From assembly GCA_046347475.1 (NCBI GenBank), contig JAXMGD010000002.1, positions 434,001-498,000 of the forward strand: 64,000 nt of DNA, read 5' to 3'. The notes below the pieces were generated by a model, which saw nothing but the letters and a program-made list of their open reading frames with translations, did no database searches and was not told the origin of the DNA. The translations under genes were made by a program, and so were the position numbers. Below, piece after piece: positions 51,580 through 61,584 of the stretch (the first letter of the stretch is position 1; every line of letters begins with the position of its first letter). The DNA is from CAMCXE01 sp046347475 (lineage in GTDB: Bacteria; Pseudomonadota; Gammaproteobacteria; Pseudomonadales; Cellvibrionaceae).

Positions 51580-52158
51580 ATGCATTCTTTAAACACTCTT
51601 GATTTATTACTGCAGCGCCGTTCGGTTTCACCTAAAGATATGCAGGGCGAGGGGCCGAATGCGGAGCACATTAATAGCATTTTGCGCGCTGCCCACCGCG
51701 TGCCCGACCACGGCAAACTCGGCCCCTGGCGGTTTGTTGTATTTAGCGGTGAAGCCCGGCGCGCATTTGGCAGTAGCTTAGGAAAGATTTATCAGGCGGA
51801 TCACCCGGAGGTGACGGTGGATTTAACAAGCACTCAAGAGCAATTATTTTTGCGCGCACCGGTGATTATTGCGGTAATTTCTACCGCGGGGCCACACGTT
51901 AAAATTCCTGAGTGGGAACAGGTGCTCTCGGCTGGGGCCGCCTGCCAAAATATATTAGTGGCTAGCCATGCATTAGGTTTTAAAGCCTGCTGGTTAACCG
52001 AGTGGTACAGCTACCACCCGGAGGTAAAAAATCTGCTGGGCGTAGCGCCTGAGCATAATATTGCTGGGTTTATTTATATCGGTAATTACCCTGGCACACC
52101 GGAAGATCGCGTGCGCCCTCCTTTAGACGAGCGCGTAAGTTTCTGGCCTGCGCAATAA
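51580..52158 (+). CDS. Nitroreductase family protein (YdjA-like)
   Basis: A 192-residue FMN-dependent oxidoreductase of the small YdjA type (LLLQRRSVSPKDMQGEGPN, RVPDHGKLGPWRF, LSAGAACQNILVASHALGFKACWLT, GFIYIGN). Reduces quinones or nitro compounds with NAD(P)H in homologues; real substrate unknown. Start at 51580 fits the family N terminus. Confidence 0.9.
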   Translation: MHSLNTLDLLLQRRSVSPKDMQGEGPNAEHINSILRAAHRVPDHGKLGPWRFVVFSGEARRAFGSSLGKIYQADHPEVTVDLTSTQEQLFLRAPVIIAVISTAGPHVKIPEWEQVLSAGAACQNILVASHALGFKACWLTEWYSYHPEVKNLLGVAPEHNIAGFIYIGNYPGTPEDRVRPPLDERVSFWPAQ

Positions 52159-52192
52159 AAAACGGGGCAATGGTTAAAAACACCTTTGCCCC
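52155..52192 (-). terminator. Intrinsic terminator of the czc operon
   Basis: GGGGCAA/TTGCCCC stem with a 15-base loop and GTTTTTTATT on the minus strand, in the gap convergent with the nitroreductase gene. Confidence 0.8.
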
Positions 52193-52208
52193 TAATTAAT
52201 TATTAAAT

Positions 52209-55200
52209 TTATTTGCGCCCACCGTAGGCCATACGATACAACCCCGGCAACACCAATAAACTTAATAAGGTGGAAGATATAATTCCGCCAATGACCACCA
52301 CCGCTAATGGCCGCTGCACTTCTGCACCGGTGCCGCTATTAAGTGCCATTGGCAAAAACCCCAGTGCTGCTACCAGTGCAACCATTAATACCGGCCGCAA
52401 ACGCAACAAAGCACCCTGCACTATTGCGTTATCAAGCGCTAAACCTTCGTTTAATTGCGCTTTAAATGCCGACACCATCATGACACCGGTCAGCACAGAA
52501 ACACCGGCAAGGGTAATAAACCCCACGGCCGCCGTAATGGAAAGCGCAATGCCGGTTAACCACAGGGCAATAACGCCACCGGTTAAGGCCAAAGGCACGC
52601 CACTAAATACCACAGCGGCATCTTTGGCTGAGCCAAAAGTGAGCATTAATAGAACAAAAATCGCCACCAAGGTCAGCGGCACTAAAATGCTCAGCCGTTC
52701 GCTAGCCGATTGCAATTGTTCAAATGTGCCACCATAGGCCAGCCAATAACCCGGCGGTAATTTAATGTGTTGCTCGATGGTGTTTTGCACTTCACGCACA
52801 AAACCACCTAAATCACGTCCGTCTACATCAGCACTTACCACCAAACGGCGTTTGCCATTTTCGCGGCTAATTTGGTTAACACCCGGCACAATATTTAATT
52901 GCGCCACTTCCTCTAAAGGCACATAGGCGCCATTAGGTAGCGGAATAGGTAAACGCGCCAATGCAGTTAAATCAGAGCGCAGTTGCTCGGGCAGGCGCAC
53001 AACAATATCAAAGCGCTGATCCCCCACAAAAACCTGCCCTGCTGTTTCACCGCCGGTGGCAATGGCGAGGGTATGCTGCACATCGCTTATATTTAGGCCG
53101 TAACGCAGCAGTGCTTGCGGCTTGGCATCCACCGATAAAATAGGCAGTCCATCCGCCTGCTCGACTTTTACGCCTTCAGCGCCATTAATACCCGCTAATA
53201 CCTGGGCAATTGAATTGCCGAGGGTTAATAATTGCTCCAAATCATCGCCGTAAATTTTAATGCCGAGATCAGAGCGTACACCGGAAATTAATTCATTAAA
53301 CCGCAGCTGAATAGGCTGGCTGATTTCATAAGCATTACCTGGCACCTGGGCTAATTTTTCTTCTATGTCAGCAACAATCTCCGCCTTACTGCGTTTAGGT
53401 GTTGGCCAATCCTTGCGATCCTTTAGCATGACATAACCGTCGGAAATATTAGGCCCCATGGGGTCGCTGGCAACTTCAGCCGTGCCGACGCGGGAAAAAA
53501 ATGTTTTTACTTCCGGCACGGTTAAAACAGCTTTTTCGACTTGAAATTGCATGAGCAGCGATTGACTGAGGCTAGTGCTGGGAATGCGCAGAGCTTGCAC
53601 CGCTACATCGCCTTCATCCAAATTCGGCATAAACTCATGCCCCAAACGAGTAGCAACAAAACCACACAACACAATTAACGCCAGCGCAGCACTCAATATA
53701 ACCCCCCGCACGCGTAGGGCTTGGTTAATCACTCGGCTGTAAAAGTGTTTAGCGCCTTGCACCCATTTATTCTCCTGCTCGTTAACCGGCCCAGTTAACA
53801 AAAGCGCCACCGCAGCAGGCACAAAGGTGAGGGATAAAACGAGTGCAGCGATTAAGGCCATAATGACCGTTGCCGCCATGGGCGTGAACATTTTGCCCTC
53901 AACGCCGGTTAAGGCAAGAATTGGCACATTCACTAAAATAACCACTAATACACTTAACAAGCTGGGAATAAATACTTCCCGGCTTGCGTGCAATACAACC
54001 GCTAAACGCTCTTCCACATTTAATAAACGTTGCACTTGATGCTGCCGCCGAGCCAGATGCATTAAACAGTTTTCCACAATAATCACGGCACCATCCACAA
54101 TTAAACCAAAATCCAGCGCACCCAAACTCATCAGGTTGGCGCTGACTTTAGTGTGGACCATGCCGGTCATTAGCATCAGCATCGATAGCGGAATCACTAC
54201 AGCAGCCAGAATTGCCGCGCGCCAATTGCCGAGCATCAACAGCAAAACCACCACCACTAAAATTGCACCTTCAAATAGGTTTTTTTGCACCGTGGCGATG
54301 GTTTTATTAACCAGCACCGTGCGATCGTAAACCACTTCGGCATGCACCCCCGCTGGTAAGGTTTTATTAATGGCATTTAATTGCGCGGCCACAGCTTGAG
54401 AAACCGTGCGGCTGTTGGCACCGATCAGCATTACCGCAGTACCTAACACGGTTTCAGTGCCATCCTGGGTGGCAGCGCCCGTGCGTAATTCTTCGCCCAA
54501 ACCAATCTGCGCTACATCCTTAAGGGTAATTGGCAGCTGTTCGCGTGTGGCGACAATAATATCGGCTATGGCCTGCATATCCTTTATTTGGCCCGGCGCG
54601 CGAATTAAATATTGGGCACCGTTTTTTTCAATATAACCAGCACCCACATTGGCATTATTGTTTTTGAGCGCACTGATGATATGTTCAAAACTCAGTCCAT
54701 AGGCGAGCATTTTGGCGGGCATAGGCGTGATATGAAATTGCTGTTCAAAACCGCCGATGGTATTCACTTCCGTTACGCCCGGCACTAAACGCAATTGCGG
54801 GCGAATAACCCAATCCTGCAACGTACGCAGTGCCATAGCATCATAGGCGGCGCCGTTTGGCTGGCGCGCACTGCTGTCCGCTTTTAAACTGTAATGAAAT
54901 ATTTCCCCTAAACCGGTGGCTACCGGCCCCATGCTCGGCTCCAGCCCTTCTGGCAATTGATTTTTTGCCTGCTGCAGCCGCTCATTAATTAAATTACGGG
55001 CAAAATAAATATCCGTACCGTCTTTAAATACCACCGTCACTTGCGAGAGCGCATAACGCGATAGGGAGCGGGTTTCCTCTACATACGGCAGGCCCGCAAT
55101 AGCCACTTCAATTAAATAGGTAATGCGCTGCTCTACTTCTAGAGGCGTAAAACCGGGCGCTTCGGTGTTAATTTGCACCTGCACATTAGTAATATCCGGC

Positions 55201-55319
55201 ACCGCATCTATAGGTAAATGCTGGTAATTCCACACACCTAAACCGGCTACCAACAGGGTTAAAAAAATGATTAACCAGCGCTTTGCGATGGAAAATCGCA
55301 ATAATGCATCAATGATCAT
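52209..55319 (-). CDS. czcA: Heavy-metal efflux RND transporter, inner-membrane pump (CzcA family)
   Basis: A 1036-residue HME-RND pump with 12 membrane helices and two large periplasmic loops. The TM4 signature ALDFGLIVDGAVIIVEN keeps the DFGxxxD pattern of the divalent-cation group (Co/Zn/Cd, as CzcA, CnrA, NccA) rather than the CusA silver/copper type. It overlaps the end of czcB by 11 bases. With czcB and czcC it makes a proton-driven tripartite efflux system across the envelope. Confidence 0.94.
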   Translation of the reverse strand: MIIDALLRFSIAKRWLIIFLTLLVAGLGVWNYQHLPIDAVPDITNVQVQINTEAPGFTPLEVEQRITYLIEVAIAGLPYVEETRSLSRYALSQVTVVFKDGTDIYFARNLINERLQQAKNQLPEGLEPSMGPVATGLGEIFHYSLKADSSARQPNGAAYDAMALRTLQDWVIRPQLRLVPGVTEVNTIGGFEQQFHITPMPAKMLAYGLSFEHIISALKNNNANVGAGYIEKNGAQYLIRAPGQIKDMQAIADIIVATREQLPITLKDVAQIGLGEELRTGAATQDGTETVLGTAVMLIGANSRTVSQAVAAQLNAINKTLPAGVHAEVVYDRTVLVNKTIATVQKNLFEGAILVVVVLLLMLGNWRAAILAAVVIPLSMLMLMTGMVHTKVSANLMSLGALDFGLIVDGAVIIVENCLMHLARRQHQVQRLLNVEERLAVVLHASREVFIPSLLSVLVVILVNVPILALTGVEGKMFTPMAATVIMALIAALVLSLTFVPAAVALLLTGPVNEQENKWVQGAKHFYSRVINQALRVRGVILSAALALIVLCGFVATRLGHEFMPNLDEGDVAVQALRIPSTSLSQSLLMQFQVEKAVLTVPEVKTFFSRVGTAEVASDPMGPNISDGYVMLKDRKDWPTPKRSKAEIVADIEEKLAQVPGNAYEISQPIQLRFNELISGVRSDLGIKIYGDDLEQLLTLGNSIAQVLAGINGAEGVKVEQADGLPILSVDAKPQALLRYGLNISDVQHTLAIATGGETAGQVFVGDQRFDIVVRLPEQLRSDLTALARLPIPLPNGAYVPLEEVAQLNIVPGVNQISRENGKRRLVVSADVDGRDLGGFVREVQNTIEQHIKLPPGYWLAYGGTFEQLQSASERLSILVPLTLVAIFVLLMLTFGSAKDAAVVFSGVPLALTGGVIALWLTGIALSITAAVGFITLAGVSVLTGVMMVSAFKAQLNEGLALDNAIVQGALLRLRPVLMVALVAALGFLPMALNSGTGAEVQRPLAVVVIGGIISSTLLSLLVLPGLYRMAYGGRK

Positions 55320-56292
55320 GGGCCGCCCCATCCTTGCCTAATTCGGCTTTAATCACAAAACTATTGTGCGCCACATAGGTTTCGCCACTGTGCACCCCAG
55401 CGAGAATTTCCGTCCATAATCCATCGCTTCTGCCAATGCGCACGGCACGCGGTTTAAAAGCGCCTTCTTCTTGCACAAAAACCACCTGCTTGCCTTCATG
55501 CTCCTGCAGCGCACTGCTGCGCACGGCAAGCGCTGCGCTCTGTTCTGCCAATAAAATATCCGCTTGCACGAACATGCCGGGCAGCCATTGTTGCCCTGAG
55601 TTAGTCAGTAAAACTCGCCCAGTGGCTGTTTGATTCAGTGCGCTAGTATTTAAGCTGAGGTAATTAAGCTCCCCCAAGGCGGTATTCTGTGTATGCGGGT
55701 TAATAATGCGCACGGTTTGGCCTTTTTTTACCTTGGCCATATCACTGGGAAATAAGGCAAGTTCCACCCAAACGGAGGCGAGATCTGCAATCACAAACGC
55801 TGTTTTATCATCGGTTTGTTCGCCTGGGTTAATACTGCGCTCAAGTACTACACCATCAAGTGTTGAATTAAGTGTGTAGGTTTTTAAACTTTCGTCGCTT
55901 TCAATGCTGGCGAGCACCTCACCTGCGCGCACACTATCGCCCACTTTTTTAGTAACGTTGCGCACCACACCTTTAAAACGCGCCGACACACGCTGGGTTT
56001 TTTCGCTATTAAGCGCAACAGTGCCGTACACTGGCAAACGCTCATGTATCATTGCCGCTTGCACTTGTTCGAGTGTTATGCCGGCTGTTTTTCGTTGCTC
56101 GGGGTTTAATTCAACGCTATCGGCATGCTCCTCATGCTGTTCATCATGATCTTTTTCCGCATGCTCAGAATCAGCCAAAACTGCGTTGGTAAAAAAGAGC
56201 GCAGCGAACATCAACAAGCACTGCATAATTAATTTATGGCGCATAAAGGATTTTTGTACTGAAAAATTAATATGAATTGAAAAAGTAATCAT
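55309..56292 (-). CDS. czcB: Efflux RND transporter periplasmic adaptor (CzcB family)
   Basis: A 327-residue membrane-fusion protein with a signal peptide, a His/Glu-rich stretch right after it (ADSEHAEKDHDEQHEEHAD) suited to metal binding, barrel-sandwich and beta-barrel domains, and a His-containing C terminus. The start at 56292 overlaps the czcC stop as ATGA; an internal ATG at 56244 also gives a signal peptide. Confidence 0.92.
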   Translation of the reverse strand: MITFSIHINFSVQKSFMRHKLIMQCLLMFAALFFTNAVLADSEHAEKDHDEQHEEHADSVELNPEQRKTAGITLEQVQAAMIHERLPVYGTVALNSEKTQRVSARFKGVVRNVTKKVGDSVRAGEVLASIESDESLKTYTLNSTLDGVVLERSINPGEQTDDKTAFVIADLASVWVELALFPSDMAKVKKGQTVRIINPHTQNTALGELNYLSLNTSALNQTATGRVLLTNSGQQWLPGMFVQADILLAEQSAALAVRSSALQEHEGKQVVFVQEEGAFKPRAVRIGRSDGLWTEILAGVHSGETYVAHNSFVIKAELGKDGAAHDH

Positions 56293-57590
56293 GGCGCCAC
56301 CTGTGAAGTGTGTACCGAGGAAAAGGGTGTGGTGGAGTTGCCCGTGAGGCGTTCGATTTCAATGCGTAGCAAGTGGGCATTGGCCGCTGAATCAATCAGC
56401 GCGGCTTGCGCCGCCAGTAATTCCTGCTGGGCACTGGCCAGCTCTAAATAGCTGTAACGGCCTTTTTCAAAGGCCGTATGGGCGCCGCGCACCGCTTTGG
56501 TTAAATGCGGGATGACCTGATCGCGCAGGCTAGAGGCGGCAAATACCGCCCCTTCGCGCTCCTGATACAGTGCTGTTACCTGTGCGCGCAGGCGCAGCTG
56601 GGCTGAGGTCTGCTCGGTGTCCGCCAGGGCGCGCTCGGCACGGGCAAGGTCAATGTCGCCACGGGCGCGCCCTGCCGCTCCCAAAGGCACACTCACCCCC
56701 AGAGTGAAGGCCGTGTCTTGGCTTGCCTGCAGGCGGCGGATGCCCGCGCTCCACTGCAGATCGGCGCGGCGCTGGCTTTCGGCCAAGCGCAGTTGCGCTT
56801 CTTTTAAACGCCCTTGGCTGGCCAACAGGTGCAGGTCGGGATTATTGGCCAGCTGTGCCAGCAACTCGGCAAGTGGCACAGCGGGCCCCAGGTTGAACAA
56901 ATCCGCTTGCACGCGGCTAAAGGCCGGATTTGTCTCGGCCCACTGGCTCGCCAATTGGGTTTTGGCGTTATCAAAACGCAGCTGCGCCTGGCGCAGGGCA
57001 ATACCCACTTGCGCCTCTTGGGCTTGCGCCCGCGCTAGTTCTGCTTCGGGTGTATTGCCTGCCGCCACTTTAATTTTTAGTGCGCGGGTGGTTGCGGCTG
57101 CTAACTGCAGGCTTGTCTGCTGCAACCCCAGCATTTCTTGGGCGCTGGCAACAGCAATAAAACGGCGAGTTAATTCCGCCAACACCTCCAGCTGGGTAAT
57201 GCGCTCTTCAACCAAGCCCGTCGCCTGGCGCTCACCGGCCACACCCAAACGCGCATCGCGCTTATTGCCCAGTTCAATGATGGAGGAAATCGCCAGGGTC
57301 ATCTCAGCACTTTGGCCACCCGCATAATCACCGCTGCCAGCGACGTTTTCTGCCTCGGCCGATAGCCGCACTTCAGGTTTGAGCCCTGCGCTGTAGCGCT
57401 CTGCTTCTAGGGCTTGGCGGCGAAACTTAAGGCCGCTTAGTTCCGGGTTGTGTGCCATGGTGGCGCTGATGGCCGCCTGTAAAGAAAGCGCGCCGCCCGC
57501 TGGGGGCTTGTTCTCTGCCGGGTTTTGGCCAAGTACAGACGCGCACAACAACAGGCCCGCACAGGCGAGCCCAATTCGAGTGAATAACAT
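56289..57590 (-). CDS. czcC: Outer-membrane efflux channel (CzcC / TolC family)
   Basis: A 433-residue outer-membrane factor with signal peptide (ending ASVLG) and two OEP repeats rich in long Ala/Gln/Leu helices. Start 57590 has GGAG six bases upstream. First structural gene of czcCBA. Confidence 0.93.
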   Translation of the reverse strand: MLFTRIGLACAGLLLCASVLGQNPAENKPPAGGALSLQAAISATMAHNPELSGLKFRRQALEAERYSAGLKPEVRLSAEAENVAGSGDYAGGQSAEMTLAISSIIELGNKRDARLGVAGERQATGLVEERITQLEVLAELTRRFIAVASAQEMLGLQQTSLQLAAATTRALKIKVAAGNTPEAELARAQAQEAQVGIALRQAQLRFDNAKTQLASQWAETNPAFSRVQADLFNLGPAVPLAELLAQLANNPDLHLLASQGRLKEAQLRLAESQRRADLQWSAGIRRLQASQDTAFTLGVSVPLGAAGRARGDIDLARAERALADTEQTSAQLRLRAQVTALYQEREGAVFAASSLRDQVIPHLTKAVRGAHTAFEKGRYSYLELASAQQELLAAQAALIDSAANAHLLRIEIERLTGNSTTPFSSVHTSQVAP

Positions 57591-57654
57591 AAAAAACTCC
57601 AACTAATGCGTACAAACGCAGGTATGCCGCCGGTAAAACGGCAGCCACGGAAAA

Positions 57655-58026
57655 TTAGTGGAGGGGTGCGGGCGGCGCGCGCAGAGGAGGCCGCAAGCCC
57701 AGGGTGGTCAACCAGGCTCGCGGTGTTTTAAAGAAGAACGAAATCTGGCCACGAATAGTGGGCCAACTACAGGCGACCCAGATGAGCGTCGCAAAAAATA
57801 AAATATCCAGATGGGCCAATTTAAGCGCACTTACCTGAGCTTTACTCTCGACATCCTGATGCCCCTGCTGGCTCTCATCGTGAGCACCCAACACATCAAA
57901 ATGAACCGATACAGGCGCTTCCAACCCATCCAAACACTGGCGCCCATGCATTCCGCTGGCGCTGGCAAACAGCCAGAGCACAAGGGCAGCATAAACACAC
58001 AGGGTATAGGAAAGCGGCTTTTTCAC
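57655..58026 (-). CDS. Small membrane/exported protein of the czc operon
   Basis: A 123-residue protein with an N-terminal hydrophobic signal (MKKPLSYTLCVYAALVLWLFA), a His/Asp-containing middle (VHFDVLGAHDESQQGHQD), a second membrane helix (about 75-90) and a PPLRAPPAPLH end. It sits 64 bases upstream of czcC on the same strand. Small His-bearing proteins of this sort often accompany czc/cus operons and may bind or sense metal in the periplasm; family (possibly DUF2946-like) not certain. Confidence 0.7.
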   Translation of the reverse strand: MKKPLSYTLCVYAALVLWLFASASGMHGRQCLDGLEAPVSVHFDVLGAHDESQQGHQDVESKAQVSALKLAHLDILFFATLIWVACSWPTIRGQISFFFKTPRAWLTTLGLRPPLRAPPAPLH

Positions 58027-58399
58027 GGTTAAATTCCGATCATCAGTGCCTCAATAGTAAAGCATATGGAACGCATTGCACGCTGATTATTTTGCAAATG
58101 AGAAGCACAGCAATAGCCCCCATCATCGCTGGATAGCCCCGATTAAATGGAAAACTCAAACCCGAAATCATCCGCTGACCAGAGCCAGAATTTTCACTAT
58201 GCGGAAATTGGTGTGAAAAAGCTAAAACATCCATTTTTTAACTACTCTCGGGCAGCGCAACTTGAGAATTGGTGGGCTTAATAGAGAGGGACTGCAAAGA
58301 CACAGGATAAGTCCAGCAGCCCTCGCAGACAGCGGGCTGATGGACATTCAAAAATCCCGCAGACACATTGATGGGCTTTTAAATAAACCCACAGATAGG
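58027..58399. other. Intergenic region between the czc operon and yhbY
   Basis: About 370 bases containing the czc operon promoter; no metal-regulator operator or RNA was recognised. A short minus-strand ORF here (58043-58234) has no support. Confidence 0.5.
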
Positions 58400-58699
58400 T
58401 TAACGAATATTGGTTTTTTTAGGGTCTGGCCTTGCGGCGGCACGGTAAATCAAGGCCACCTTACCGATCTCCTGCACCAGATGTGCCCCAGTGATGTCAC
58501 ACAACGCCACCACCAATTCTTTGCGCTCTTCGCGGTCATTGATGGCCAGTTTTACCTTAATCAATTCGTGATCATTTAAAGCGCGTTCAAGCTCTGCCAC
58601 TACACCGTCAGACAGGCCGTTGCCTGCGATGGTGACTATGGGATTCAGGCCGTGGCCGATGGTGCGGTAGTGTTTTTTGGTTTCGGTGCTTAGGATCAT
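58400..58699 (-). CDS. yhbY: YhbY/CRS1 family ribosome-associated RNA-binding protein
   Basis: A 99-residue single CRM domain (about 5-90) with the GNGLSDGV loop corresponding to the GxxG RNA-binding motif. YhbY associates with the pre-50S subunit. It is divergent from rlmE, as is usual. Confidence 0.94.
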   Translation of the reverse strand: MILSTETKKHYRTIGHGLNPIVTIAGNGLSDGVVAELERALNDHELIKVKLAINDREERKELVVALCDITGAHLVQEIGKVALIYRAAARPDPKKTNIR

Positions 58700-58809
58700 G
58701 GTGGGGTCTACGTACGAGCTTACACAACACGGAACTTCTCAGAATGAGCCAGGTTCCGTAATATGCCGCTATTGTAAACACTCCCCACCCCCTGAGGCTT
58801 GCGTTTTTT

Positions 58810-59439
58810 ATGGCCCGTTCCAAAAGTAGCAGTCGCTGGCTACAAGAACACTTCAGCGACCGCTATGTAAAAGAATCTCAAAAGGACGGCTACCGCTCGC
58901 GCGCTAGTTACAAATTACTGGAAATCCAAGAGAAAGACCGCCTGATCAAACCCGGCATGACAGTCGTGGATCTGGGCGCAGCCCCCGGCGGCTGGTCCCA
59001 AGTGGCGGCCCAGTTGGTGGGCTTAAAAGGCTCGGTGCTAGCCACCGATATACTCTTGATGGACAACATCGCAGGCGTGGACTTTATCCAAGGGGATTTC
59101 ACCGAGGAGTCGGTTTTTAACGCTCTTCTTGAGCGCCTAGGAGAACACAAAGCCGATCTTGTATTGTCGGATATGGCCCCCAATATGAGCGGTATTGCGG
59201 GCGTTGATCAGCCCAAGGCTATGTACCTGTGTGAACTCGCGCTGGATATGGCGCGCCATACCCTTAAGCCTGGCGGTGATTTTGTCTGTAAAGTATTCCA
59301 AGGCGAAGGTATAGATGAATGGATGAAGCTGTGTCGGCAAGAATTTGTGAAATGCCAAGTACGCAAACCCGACGCCTCCCGCGCACGCTCGAAAGAAGTT
59401 TATTTAGTCGCCAAACAATTTAAAGCACGGTCCAATTAA
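58810..59439 (+). CDS. rlmE: 23S rRNA 2'-O-ribose U2552 methyltransferase
   Basis: A 209-residue RrmJ/FtsJ enzyme. SAM site DLGAAPGGWSQVA; catalytic K-D-K-E residues in SYKLLEI, LSDMAPNMSG, VCKVFQGEG and SKEVYLVA. It methylates the A-loop of the ribosome. Upstream of ftsH, the conserved order. Confidence 0.97.
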   Translation: MARSKSSSRWLQEHFSDRYVKESQKDGYRSRASYKLLEIQEKDRLIKPGMTVVDLGAAPGGWSQVAAQLVGLKGSVLATDILLMDNIAGVDFIQGDFTEESVFNALLERLGEHKADLVLSDMAPNMSGIAGVDQPKAMYLCELALDMARHTLKPGGDFVCKVFQGEGIDEWMKLCRQEFVKCQVRKPDASRARSKEVYLVAKQFKARSN

Positions 59440-59537
59440 GGTAAGAAAAACGTAGTTAAGCTGTGGGCGTGCAGTGCTCTAGCGCTATACTCCACTTAGT
59501 ACACATCCTTGATTTTAGGATATCCGAGGAGATCCTC

Positions 59538-61445
59538 TTGAACGACATGGCAAAAAATTTAGTGCTCTGGCTGGTAATTGCCGCTGTTTTGTTTTCCGTC
59601 TTCCAAAATTTTGGTGGCCGCGATAACAAAGATGAGCTGACCTACTCACAATTTGTGCAGGAGGTGCAGACGGACCGCATCGCCGAGGTGCGCGTAGATG
59701 GCCAGATGATCATCGCCCGCCGCACGGATAATTCCACCTACACCGTGGTGCGCCCCGACCTTACCGATGACAAATTGATGGATGACCTGCTGGCCCATAA
59801 GGTCACGGTGAAAGGCACCGAGCCACACCGCGCTAGCCTTTGGGAACAGCTACTGGTGGCCAGTTTCCCCATCCTTTTATTTATCGGTGTCTTTGTCTTT
59901 TTCATGCGCCAGATGCAAGGCGGCGCGGGCGGTCGTGGCGGCCCTATGAGTTTTGCCAAAAGTAAAGCCCGCCTGCTCGGTGAAGATCAGGTTAAAACCA
60001 CCTTTGCTGATGTAGCAGGTGTGGACGAAGCTAAAGAAGAAGTCTCCGAGTTAGTCGAATACCTGCGCGATCCTTCCCGTTTCCAACGCTTAGGCGGTCG
60101 TATCCCGCGCGGTGTACTGATGTCAGGGCCACCCGGTACAGGTAAAACCCTCCTCGCCAAAGCCATTGCCGGCGAAGCAAAAGTACCCTTCTTCTCTATT
60201 TCCGGTTCTGATTTCGTCGAAATGTTCGTCGGTGTGGGCGCCTCCCGCGTACGCGACATGTTCGACCAAGCCAAAAAACAAGCGCCCTGCATAATCTTTA
60301 TCGACGAAATTGACGCCGTGGGTCGCCATCGCGGCGGCGGCCATGGCGGCGGCAACGACGAGCGCGAGCAAACCCTCAACCAGTTATTGGTGGAAATGGA
60401 CGGTTTTGAAGGCAGCGAAGGCATCATTATCATCGCCGCTACCAACCGCCCTGATGTGTTGGACAAAGCCCTCCTCCGCCCCGGCCGTTTTGACCGCCAA
60501 GTGTATGTTGGCCTGCCCGACATCCGCGGCCGCGAGCAAATCCTCAAGGTGCACATGCGCAAAGTGCCCATCGACGACAAGGTGGAGCCCAGCATCATCG
60601 CCCGTGGCACCCCCGGATTTTCCGGCGCTGACCTTGCCAACCTGGTCAATGAAGCCGCCCTGGTAGCCGCCCGCGCCAACAAGCGCCTGGTAGGTGTGGA
60701 AGAGTTCGAGCGCGCACGGGATAAAATCATGATGGGCGCTGAGCGTCGTACCATGGTGATGAACGAAAAAGAAAAAATTAATACCGCCTATCATGAAGCA
60801 GGCCACGCCATTGTCGGGCGCTTAGTGCCCGAACACGACCCTGTACACAAGGTGAGCATCATTCCACGCGGTCGCGCCCTCGGCGTTACCATGTATTTAC
60901 CCACTGAGGACAAATACAGCGAGAGCAAACGCGGCCTAGAGTCCATGTTGTGTTCACTGTTCGGCGGCCGTATTGCCGAAGAATTAGTACTGGGTTTTGA
61001 TGGCGTCACCACTGGCGCCTCTAACGACATAGAACGCGCCACCAACCTCGCCCACAGAATGGTGACAAAGTGGGGTCTGTCGGAAAAATTAGGGCCCCTG
61101 CATTACGGTGAGACCGAATCCGGCATTCCGGGCATTGGCACGCCCCACTATTCTGGCGCCACCTCAAAACTGATCGACGAAGAAACCCGCCGCATCATTG
61201 ATGACTGCTACGGCCGCGCCAAGCGCATCCTGGAAGAAAATCGCGATATTTTGGAAGCCATGAAAGACGCCCTGATGGAGTACGAAACCATTGACTCCGA
61301 ACAAGTGGACGACCTAATGGCCCGCCGCAAAGTGCGCCCCCCACGGGATTGGTCCGACGGCGATTTTGGCGGCCGCAAACCTCGTCCAGAGGCAGCAGAA
61401 GAGCGCGACGCTGGCTTGGTCAGCGGCCAAACCAAAGAGGTGTAA
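59538..61445 (+). CDS. ftsH: ATP-dependent zinc metalloprotease FtsH
   Basis: A 635-residue membrane AAA+ protease. Two N-terminal membrane helices flank a periplasmic domain; Walker A GPPGTGKT, Walker B IIFIDEIDAVGR, SRH region and the zinc site HEAGH follow. TTG at 59538 is the likely start: GAGGAG lies six bases upstream and it gives MNDMAKNL, the usual Pseudomonas-type N terminus; ATG at 59547 is the alternative. It degrades membrane proteins, LpxC and sigma-32 in relatives. Confidence 0.96.
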   Translation: MNDMAKNLVLWLVIAAVLFSVFQNFGGRDNKDELTYSQFVQEVQTDRIAEVRVDGQMIIARRTDNSTYTVVRPDLTDDKLMDDLLAHKVTVKGTEPHRASLWEQLLVASFPILLFIGVFVFFMRQMQGGAGGRGGPMSFAKSKARLLGEDQVKTTFADVAGVDEAKEEVSELVEYLRDPSRFQRLGGRIPRGVLMSGPPGTGKTLLAKAIAGEAKVPFFSISGSDFVEMFVGVGASRVRDMFDQAKKQAPCIIFIDEIDAVGRHRGGGHGGGNDEREQTLNQLLVEMDGFEGSEGIIIIAATNRPDVLDKALLRPGRFDRQVYVGLPDIRGREQILKVHMRKVPIDDKVEPSIIARGTPGFSGADLANLVNEAALVAARANKRLVGVEEFERARDKIMMGAERRTMVMNEKEKINTAYHEAGHAIVGRLVPEHDPVHKVSIIPRGRALGVTMYLPTEDKYSESKRGLESMLCSLFGGRIAEELVLGFDGVTTGASNDIERATNLAHRMVTKWGLSEKLGPLHYGETESGIPGIGTPHYSGATSKLIDEETRRIIDDCYGRAKRILEENRDILEAMKDALMEYETIDSEQVDDLMARRKVRPPRDWSDGDFGGRKPRPEAAEERDAGLVSGQTKEV

Positions 61446-61462
61446 GCCCTCCAATCTCCATC

Positions 61463-61490
61463 TAAAGCCGGTTATACCGGCTTTTTTATT
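61463..61490 (+). terminator. Intrinsic terminator of ftsH
   Basis: AAAGCCGG/CCGGCTTT stem with a 5-base loop and a T-run, 18 bases after the stop codon. Confidence 0.92.
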
Positions 61491-61584
61491 GTCAGTCAGT
61501 GGCAGATACTGGCCCTTTTTAGCGATTCATCATGTTTAAAACACCCTCGAATTTATCAACCCATGCCAATGCCGGAAAGCTCGT

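Noticed and set aside
58043..58234. 63-residue ORF upstream of the czc operon
   Set aside because: No ribosome site, no recognisable sequence, and it lies where the czc promoter should be.
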